Below are positions 58,782-64,000 of a DNA stretch of 64,000 nt, piece after piece. Within the stretch, counting starts at the first letter, position 1, and each line of letters begins with the position of its first letter. Under the pieces are notes generated by a model. That model was not told the DNA's origin. It did not search any database and saw only the letters and a program-made list of their open reading frames with translations. The translations under genes and the position numbers were made by a program. The DNA is from Acuticoccus kalidii (lineage in GTDB: Bacteria > Pseudomonadota > Alphaproteobacteria > Rhizobiales > Amorphaceae). The DNA lies in contig NZ_JAKGCS010000024.1 of the NCBI RefSeq assembly GCF_021556395.1, positions 558,001 to 622,000 of the forward strand, read 5' to 3'.

Positions 58782-59675
58782 CTACGGGTTGTAGCGCAGC
58801 GCGTCGACGAGAACGGCGAAGGCGGGCGAGGCCTGCCGGCGGTGGGGGTAATAGAGATAATAGCCCGGAAAGGGTGGGCTCCAGTCCTCGAGGACGGACA
58901 CGAGCCGCCCCGCCGCAATATGCTCCTCGACAAGGCTCTCCGGCACATATCCGAAGCCATAGCCTTCGAGCGCGGCGGCGACGACCGGGCCGACATAATT
59001 GAAGGTCAGCTGTCCATCGACACGCACGCGGATCTCGCGACCGTCCTTTTCGAACTCCCAAGCATAGAGGCCGCCATGCGTCGGCAGGCGCAGGTTGATG
59101 CAGACATGGTTCGTCAGCTCCTGCGGCGAGCCGGGATGACCGTGCTCGGCGACATAATCGGGCGAGCCGACTACCAGCATACGGAAATCCGGCCCGATAC
59201 GGACCGCGATCATCCCATCGGCGACCGACTCGCCGAGGCGAACGCCCGCGTCGAACTTCTCGCCGATAATGTCGGTCAAGCCATAGTCGGCGATGACTTC
59301 GACTTTGAGGTCCGGATAGTCTCGGAGAACCGGGAAGAGTTTCGGCCACAGGACGGTGTCGGCCGCATAGTCCGTCGCGGTGATGCGGATCATGCCGGCG
59401 GGGCGATCCCGCATTTCGATGAGGGCCTGCAACTCCTCGCCGATCTCGTCGAGGCGGGGGGCGATCCGCTCCAACACGCGCGTGCCTTCGGTGGTCGGCG
59501 TGACCTTGCGCGTGGTGCGGGTCAACAGGCGCATACCGAGCCGCTCTTCGAGGCCGCGCATTGCGTGGCTGAGCGCCGACTGTGACACCCCGATCTGCGC
59601 CGCCGCCCGCGTGAAGCTGCCCTCCCGCGCCACGATGATGAACGACATCAGATCGGAAATGTTGTCCTTCAGCAT
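58782..59675 (-). CDS. LysR-family transcriptional regulator
   Basis: A 297-residue regulator: MLKDNISDLMSFIIVAREGSFTRAAAQIGVSQSALSHAMRGLEERLGMRLLTRTTRKVTPTTEG, then RITATDYAADTVLWPKLFPVLRDYPDLKVEVIADYGLTDIIGEKFDAGVRLGESV. The type is common beside oxidoreductase, cupin and AKR genes. It is divergent from the cupin at 59897; the 221-base gap holds two copies of one operator design. Confidence 0.93.
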   Translation of the reverse strand: MLKDNISDLMSFIIVAREGSFTRAAAQIGVSQSALSHAMRGLEERLGMRLLTRTTRKVTPTTEGTRVLERIAPRLDEIGEELQALIEMRDRPAGMIRITATDYAADTVLWPKLFPVLRDYPDLKVEVIADYGLTDIIGEKFDAGVRLGESVADGMIAVRIGPDFRMLVVGSPDYVAEHGHPGSPQELTNHVCINLRLPTHGGLYAWEFEKDGREIRVRVDGQLTFNYVGPVVAAALEGYGFGYVPESLVEEHIAAGRLVSVLEDWSPPFPGYYLYYPHRRQASPAFAVLVDALRYNP

Positions 59676-59695
59676 TTATGAACCTGCATCATAAG
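59675..59695. promoter_or_regulatory. LysR operator, copy A (TTNATGAAC-N6-TCATNAG)
   Basis: TTTATGAACCTGCATCATAAG, with the perfect core TTATGA-N7-TCATAA (59676-59694). It touches the LysR start codon, fitting autorepression. Copy B at 59791-59811 matches at 14 of 21 positions. Confidence 0.6.
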
Positions 59696-59790
59696 AACGC
59701 GCCCATTTTACGGGTTCCGTTCCCACCGGACAACGCGACATCATCGCCGCGCTCGTCACGCAAGCCCACGCCCCAGCGCCGCCAACGAGT

Positions 59791-59811
59791 TTCATGAACG
59801 CTCTTCATGAG
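59791..59811. promoter_or_regulatory. LysR operator, copy B
   Basis: The 21 bases from TTCATGAAC to TCATGAG have the same layout as copy A at 59675. It lies about 85 bases before the cupin start, where activation of the rightward genes would be expected. Confidence 0.55.
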
Positions 59812-59896
59812 TGATTGTGCGCCCTGGCCGGTTATCGATCCCGCGCGTCCCCCTATTTTTGGAAAGCGACAGAGATCGCCGAGGAGGATCGACACC

Positions 59897-60292
59897 ATGA
59901 AGATCACGAGAGCCGGCACCCAGCCGTCCACGCCAGGCCCCGAGGACTGGTTCACCGGGCGCGTGCGGATCGATCCGTTGTTCGCCGCCGAGGCGCCCGC
60001 GCGCACGTCCGGCGCTGCCGTGACGTTCGAGCCGGGCGCGCGTACGGCCTGGCACACCCACCCGATCGGCCAGACGCTGATCGTGATCCAGGGCAAGGGA
60101 CGCGTGCAGCGCGAAGACGGCCCGGTCGAGGAGATCCGCCCCGGCGATGTCGTCTGGTTTCCCGCCGGAGAGAAGCACTGGCACGGCGCGGCCCCCGATG
60201 TCGCAATGACCCACATCGCGATCCAGGAGGCGCAAGATGGATCGGCGGTGACGTGGCTCGAAAAGGTCAGCGACACCGATTACGGGCGCTGA
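59897..60292 (+). CDS. Cupin-domain protein (cytoplasmic paralogue)
   Basis: A 131-residue single cupin from ATG 59897 behind GAGGAGGATC. Cupin motif 1 is [22 protein letters not shown] (two His and Glu/Gln metal positions) and motif 2 [19 protein letters not shown]. No signal peptide is present. It is a paralogue of the exported cupin at 61184, sharing WHTHP-GQ-LIVI-G and KHWHGA blocks plus the VTWLEKVSD tail. The group includes small metal enzymes acting on carboxymuconolactone-like or quinone compounds. It is the first gene right of the LysR operators. Confidence 0.9.
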   Translation: MKITRAGTQPSTPGPEDWFTGRVRIDPLFAAEAPARTSGAAVTFEPGARTAWHTHPIGQTLIVIQGKGRVQREDGPVEEIRPGDVVWFPAGEKHWHGAAPDVAMTHIAIQEAQDGSAVTWLEKVSDTDYGR

Positions 60293-60358
60293 CGACCACG
60301 CCCCAACGCCAGACGCTTCGACCGCGAGATCATCCGACAGTTATCCCGAAGGACGACC

Positions 60359-61061
60359 ATGCGCCCGACGATCACCTGCCACATGATCACGTCTTTGGAC
60401 GGCCGCCTGTTTCCGCATCGCTGGACTGGTCCCGATGGCGCATCCGCGATGGACATGGTCATGCGCGTCTATAATGAAGCGGATCGGCGGCGACGGATGG
60501 ATCGTCGGCCGCAAGACGATGGCCGACTCCGTGGCCGAGCATCCCGCCCCTCCGTTGTTGCCGGAACCCTGCATCCGTCCGCATTTCGTCGGGGAGCGTG
60601 CCGGGAGGGCGCTGGCGGTCGCCATCGACCCGTCCGGCCGCCTCGCCTTCGACGGCAACGATGTGGATGGCGATCACGCCGTCGTCATCCTTTCCCCGTC
60701 GGTCCCGCAGTCGACGCTCGATCGGCTGCGCGAGCGGGGCGTTTCCTACGTCTTCGCCGGCGCGGACGGCCACGATCTCGCCGCCGCGCTCACGACGATC
60801 GGCGAAGCGTTCGCCGTCCGCCGCCTCACCTTGCAGGGAGGTGCGACGACCAACGGGCGCTTCCTGGCCGCCGACCTGATCGACCACGTGTCCACCCTGA
60901 TCATGCCCGCGATCGACGGCCTTTCGGGCGTCCGCGCGATCTACGAATTCGACGGCCCGGACGCGACCCGTCCCTTCGAGGGGCGGCACCTGCGGCTCGT
61001 CTCCAGCGAAACGCTGGAGGGTGGCGTCGTCTGGCTTCGCCACGAGGTGCGGCGCGGCTGA
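60359..61061 (+). pseudogene. RibD C-terminal/dihydrofolate reductase-like gene, frameshifted
   Basis: A start with AAGGACGACC upstream opens MRPTITCHMITSLDGRLFPHRWTG, the typical N-terminus of RibD-C/DHFR-like reductases, and runs to about 60481. The rest of the family pattern then appears one base later in the next frame: GGDGWIVGRKTM, ALAVAIDPSGRLAF, LTLQGGATTNGRFLAADLIDHVSTLIMPAIDG, ending at the stop 61059-61061. The join is near 60479-60486; one extra base, or loss of five bases such as one copy of an ATCGG repeat, would explain it. As read, neither frame gives a full enzyme. Intact relatives of about 230 residues reduce pyrimidine- or pterin-like substrates with NADPH. Confidence 0.75.
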
Positions 61062-61183
61062 CCCCGCCCGCCTCCTGACCCATCCCGACACTCGATCGCC
61101 TCGTGGCGTTCCGCCCCGCGCGGGAGCCGCAGGCTCGTGCCCGGCCGAACAGGGCCATTTTTCCCAACCGACTGGAGACTTCG

Positions 61184-61654
61184 ATGCTGAAACAATCCGC
61201 ATTCGCGATCGCCACCATCGTCTGCGTATCGAGCGCCGCCGCGCAGGATATGCAGATCACCAAAAATGGCAGCCGAGACGGCATGATCGGCTCGTCCGAG
61301 CTCTTTACCGGCACGGTCTATGTCGAGCCCGTCTTCGACAATCCTGACCCGTTCATGGTGAACGCGGGCAAGGTGACGTTCCTGCCCGGCGCCCGCTCCA
61401 ATTGGCACACCCATCCGGCGGGTCAGATGCTGATCGTCATCGAAGGGACCGGCTGGGTCCAGGAAGATGGCGAGGAGAAGCACGTCATGCAGCCCGGCGA
61501 CGTGATCTGGTGCCCGCCCGGCGTGAAGCATTGGCACGGCGCGACCGACACCACCGCCGTCACCCATTATGCGATCCAGCAGTTCGAGGACGGCGAGAAC
61601 GTCACCTGGATGGAGCCTGTGAGCGACGAGCAATATGCGGGTGAAACCGAATAA
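61184..61654 (+). CDS. Exported cupin-domain protein
   Basis: A 156-residue cupin from ATG 61184 behind CTGGAGAC. A signal peptide covers residues 1-21 (MLKQSAFAIATIVCVSSAAAQ). Cupin motif 1 is GARSNWHTHPAGQMLIVIEGTG and motif 2 PGDVIWCPPGVKHWHGATDT, with the metal His set intact. It is a close paralogue of the cytoplasmic cupin at 59897. With the exported CMD protein and the Pao enzyme it suggests a periplasmic oxidation or detoxification module. Confidence 0.9.
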   Translation: MLKQSAFAIATIVCVSSAAAQDMQITKNGSRDGMIGSSELFTGTVYVEPVFDNPDPFMVNAGKVTFLPGARSNWHTHPAGQMLIVIEGTGWVQEDGEEKHVMQPGDVIWCPPGVKHWHGATDTTAVTHYAIQQFEDGENVTWMEPVSDEQYAGETE

Positions 61655-62052
61655 ACGGCGGTCGACGAGCCGCGCTCCCGTCAGCCGGCGACCATAAGGC
61701 GCCGCCACGCGCATCCCCTCGCCGCGACCCGGTGCTCGCGGCGATCACATTCTCGGAGCCGCCACGATCGCGCGACGAGCGGCCCGTCGGACGGATCGAC
61801 CCGCCACTCGTCACGCCGGCGTATGAGGCGCGGCATGTTCCCCGGTCGCGCCTTCCGGCCGTCCGACGCGGCGACTCGCGCGGGCGGTTTCACGAATGGC
61901 GTCGATTAGACTTATGAGCCCGGCCGCCATTATCCGCCCGCGATCGCAGCTTAGATTTATTCCATTGAAGATAGTCCGGGTGAGTTCGGCCGCCCCGGCT
62001 ATCCCGCCATGCTCGCCGCCCTCCGCGAGCACCAGCAAAGGGAAGAGCTTTG
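61655..62052. other. Intergenic region upstream of paoA
   Basis: About 400 bases. The left part is GC-rich with no believable frame; the right part (61915-61985) is AT-richer (AGCTTAGATTTATTCCATTGAAGATAG) and probably carries the promoter of the pao operon. No clear palindrome, RNA gene or terminator was recognised. Confidence 0.45.
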
Positions 62053-62715
62053 ATGGACCATCCGAAAAGCTTCCGTGTCACGCGCCGTGACGCGATGATC
62101 GGAGGCGTGGCGACGACAGCCGCCGCCGCCATCCCGACCGACGTTTTCGCCCAGACGCCGAATGCCCCCGTCAGCGCCGCAACCGCACCGACACGGGCCG
62201 TCACCACCGATATCGGCTTCACCGTCAACGGCACCGTCCGCGAGATCGCGGCGGCCGACAATCGCATGACGCTTCTCGATGCGCTGCGCGAAAGTCTGCA
62301 ACTGACCGGCAGCAAGAAGGGCTGCGACCATGGCCAGTGCGGCGCCTGTACGGTGATGGTCAACGGCCGGCGCATCAACGCCTGTCTGACGCTCGCCGTG
62401 ATGCACGAAGGGGACGAGATCACGACGATCGAGGGTCTCGGCACGCCCGACAAGATGAGCCCGATGCAGACCGCCTTCGTCGAGCATGACGGCTACCAAT
62501 GCGGCTATTGCACGCCGGGTCAGATCTGCTCGGCGACGGCCGTGCTGGAGGAGATCGAGGCCGCCGTGCCGAGCCACGTGACCGGCGATCTCACAGGCGC
62601 GATCCGCCCCACCGCCGAGGAAATCAAGGAGCGCATGAGCGGCAATATCTGCCGTTGCGGCGCCTACGCGAACATCCTCGCCGCCATTCAGGACGTTTCG
62701 GAGAACAACGCGTGA
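62053..62715 (+). CDS. paoA: Periplasmic aldehyde oxidoreductase, 2Fe-2S subunit
   Basis: A 220-residue subunit. ATG 62053 has GGGAAGAG upstream. The Tat signal [19 protein letters not shown] (residues 10-28) exports the folded enzyme. Cluster Cys follow as in E. coli Pao[44 protein letters not shown], then [11 protein letters not shown] and [17 protein letters not shown]. The close match to PaoA, including [18 protein letters not shown], supports the symbol. Its stop overlaps the paoB start (GTGA). Confidence 0.92.
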   Translation: MDHPKSFRVTRRDAMIGGVATTAAAAIPTDVFAQTPNAPVSAATAPTRAVTTDIGFTVNGTVREIAAADNRMTLLDALRESLQLTGSKKGCDHGQCGACTVMVNGRRINACLTLAVMHEGDEITTIEGLGTPDKMSPMQTAFVEHDGYQCGYCTPGQICSATAVLEEIEAAVPSHVTGDLTGAIRPTAEEIKERMSGNICRCGAYANILAAIQDVSENNA

Positions 62716-63662
62716 GAGCCTTTTCATACGAGCGCGCAACCTCCCCGCAAGGCGCAGCCCGAGCGCTCGCCGCCACCGAGGGCGCCAAATTCATCGCCGG
62801 AGGCACCAACCTCCTCGACCTCATGAAGCTCGAGATCGAGACCCCGACCCACCTCGTCGACGTCAACGATCTCGGCCTCGATACCATCGAGGACAGCGCG
62901 GACGGGGGTCTGCGCATCGGCGCAATGGTCCGGAATACCGACCTTGCGGCGCACGCCCGCGTGCGCCGCGATTATGCCGTTCTGACGCGCGCGCTGGTCG
63001 CGGGTGCGTCGGGCCAGCTTCGCAACAAGGCGACCACGGCCGGCAATCTCCTCCAGCGCACGCGCTGCCCCTATTTTTACGACACGAACATGCCCTGCAA
63101 CAAACGCGCGCCCGGCTCCGGCTGCGCCGCGATCGACGGCTATTCCCGCCAGCTCGGCATCATCGGCACGTCGGAGGCCTGTATCGCCACGCATCCGTCC
63201 GACATGGCCGTCGCCATGCGCGCGCTCGACGCTTCGGTCGAGACGGTGAACGCCGATGGCGACACGCGCACGATGCCCCTTGCGGACCTTCACCGCCTCC
63301 CAGGCGACACGCCCGAGAACGAGACGACGCTCGAACCCGGCGAGATGATCACAGCGGTGACGCTGCCCCCGGCGATCGGCGGCCGCCATTTTTATCACAA
63401 GGTCCGCGACCGCTCTTCCTACGCCTTCGCGTTGGTTTCGGTGGCGGCGGTCGTGCAGGCGGACGGCACGGGCCGGGTCGCGCTCGGCGGCGTCGCGCCC
63501 AAGCCATGGCGGCGCGAGGAGGCGGAAGCCGCCCTCCCCGACGGCGCCGCGGCGGCGATGGCGGCCATCCTCGACGGCGCGACCCCCACCGACGACAACG
63601 CATTCAAGGTGACCCTGGCGGAGCGCACGCTGACCGCCGTGCTCGCCCAAGCGCAGGAGTGA
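62712..63662 (+). CDS. paoB: Periplasmic aldehyde oxidoreductase, FAD subunit
   Basis: A 316-residue FAD subunit starting at GTG 62712, four-base overlap with paoA. FAD loops: [32 protein letters not shown] (about residues 28-60) and [76 protein letters not shown]. The four Cys inserted in the second block match the extra [4Fe-4S] cluster of PaoB, which normal CoxM subunits (including the one at 38456) lack. It has no signal of its own and is exported with PaoA. Confidence 0.92.
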   Translation: MRAFSYERATSPQGAARALAATEGAKFIAGGTNLLDLMKLEIETPTHLVDVNDLGLDTIEDSADGGLRIGAMVRNTDLAAHARVRRDYAVLTRALVAGASGQLRNKATTAGNLLQRTRCPYFYDTNMPCNKRAPGSGCAAIDGYSRQLGIIGTSEACIATHPSDMAVAMRALDASVETVNADGDTRTMPLADLHRLPGDTPENETTLEPGEMITAVTLPPAIGGRHFYHKVRDRSSYAFALVSVAAVVQADGTGRVALGGVAPKPWRREEAEAALPDGAAAAMAAILDGATPTDDNAFKVTLAERTLTAVLAQAQE

Positions 63663-63665
63663 GGC

Positions 63666-64000
63666 ATGAAGTTCGACAGTCCTGCCGGCGAAAATCTCTT
63701 CGACCGCGCAACGGTCATCGGCCAACCGATCCATCGCATCGACGGGCCCTTGAAGGTCACGGGCCACGCGCCCTACGCCTATGAACGACACGCCGTCGTC
63801 GAGGGGCAGGTCTACGGCTACCCGGTCGGCGCCGGTATCGCGAAGGGCCGCATCCTCGCGATCGACACCACAGCGGCCGAGGCGGCGCCCGGCGTCCTCG
63901 GCATCGTCACCACACTCGAACACGATCCGATCGAGGGGGTCTTCGACTACGATCCCGTTCGCCATTTCGGCGGCGACGAGGTGCTCCACTACCACCAGGC
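63666..64000 (+). CDS. paoC: Periplasmic aldehyde oxidoreductase, molybdopterin subunit (partial)
   Basis: ATG 63666, three bases after the paoB stop, opens a frame that runs off the right edge. The 111 visible residues match the N-terminus of PaoC-like large subunits (FDRATVIGQPIHRIDGPLKVTGHAPYAYERH, then GVLGIVTTLEHDPIE). The intact enzyme would have about 730 residues and oxidise aromatic or aliphatic aldehydes to acids in the periplasm. Confidence 0.88.
   Translation, partial: MKFDSPAGENLFDRATVIGQPIHRIDGPLKVTGHAPYAYERHAVVEGQVYGYPVGAGIAKGRILAIDTTAAEAAPGVLGIVTTLEHDPIEGVFDYDPVRHFGGDEVLHYHQ

Overview
The window is GC-rich alphaproteobacterial DNA. Dense ABC and TRAP uptake systems, seven LysR regulators, Tat-exported molybdenum hydroxylase parts and an Atu4866-family protein suggest a marine or soil member of the Hyphomicrobiales (Rhizobiales); the genus cannot be read from the sequence. 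It looks like an accessory, catabolic part of a chromosome or large replicon. I see no rRNA, tRNA, CRISPR array, integrase or complete insertion sequence.

Layout. (1) 1-2.7 kb: an Asp-nucleophile alpha/beta hydrolase (cut by the left edge) and a flavin-oxidase-family protein, divergent from a LysR regulator across a perfect palindrome. (2) 2.7-3.6 kb: an AT-richer patch with one unknown small ORF. (3) 3.6-8.9 kb: a leftward operon (NMT1/SsuA-type ABC importer, arylformamidase-like hydrolase, ornithine-cyclodeaminase-like protein) divergent from a GntR/FCD regulator. (4) 9.3-17.7 kb: two convergent surface-protein genes, a beta-helix/RTX protein and a 2,305-codon glycine-repeat autotransporter interrupted by one in-frame amber codon that replaces a repeat glutamine. 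(5) 18-26.2 kb: a leftward operon (LysR, hotdog thioesterase, ABC importer, zinc-type oxidoreductase, acyl-CoA ligase, M20 hydrolase). (6) 26.3-30.3 kb: AraC and LysR regulators with small exported or SnoaL-like proteins and a RidA protein. (7) 30.3-35.5 kb: TRAP importer 1 with a metal-free M24 hydrolase and a divergent LysR. (8) 35.6-42.2 kb: a three-subunit molybdenum hydroxylase with TRAP importer 2. (9) 42.5-51.2 kb: an aldo/keto reductase, then nicotinate-degradation genes nicX-nicD (+) and nicF, nicC (-), TRAP importer 3 and a NicR-like MarR regulator. (10) 51.4-61.7 kb: three LysR-controlled sets of NAD(P)-binding reductases, SDRs, two paralogous cupins, a double carboxymuconolactone-decarboxylase protein and a frameshifted RibD-like gene. 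(11) 62.0-64.0 kb: a periplasmic aldehyde oxidoreductase (paoABC), cut by the right edge.

How it works together. The clearest pathway is lower nicotinate catabolism: 6-hydroxynicotinate to 2,5-dihydroxypyridine (NicC), N-formylmaleamate (NicX), maleamate (NicD) and maleate (NicF). The upstream regions of nicX, nicC and the TRAP-3 binding protein share a GTGTACA-centred motif, and the one at nicX lies in a 31-base perfect inverted repeat. I infer one regulon, probably under the MarR protein, with TRAP-3 importing a pyridine carboxylate. The molybdenum hydroxylase 4 kb upstream is a candidate for the first hydroxylation, because no NicAB-type pair is present. Maleate isomerase (nicE) is not in the window.

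Several LysR genes are flanked by clear palindromes. In two cases the same operator design occurs twice around one regulator. Two genes carry inactivating changes (amber codon at 16062-16064; frameshift near 60480), and two hydrolases (M20 and M24) lack family metal ligands.
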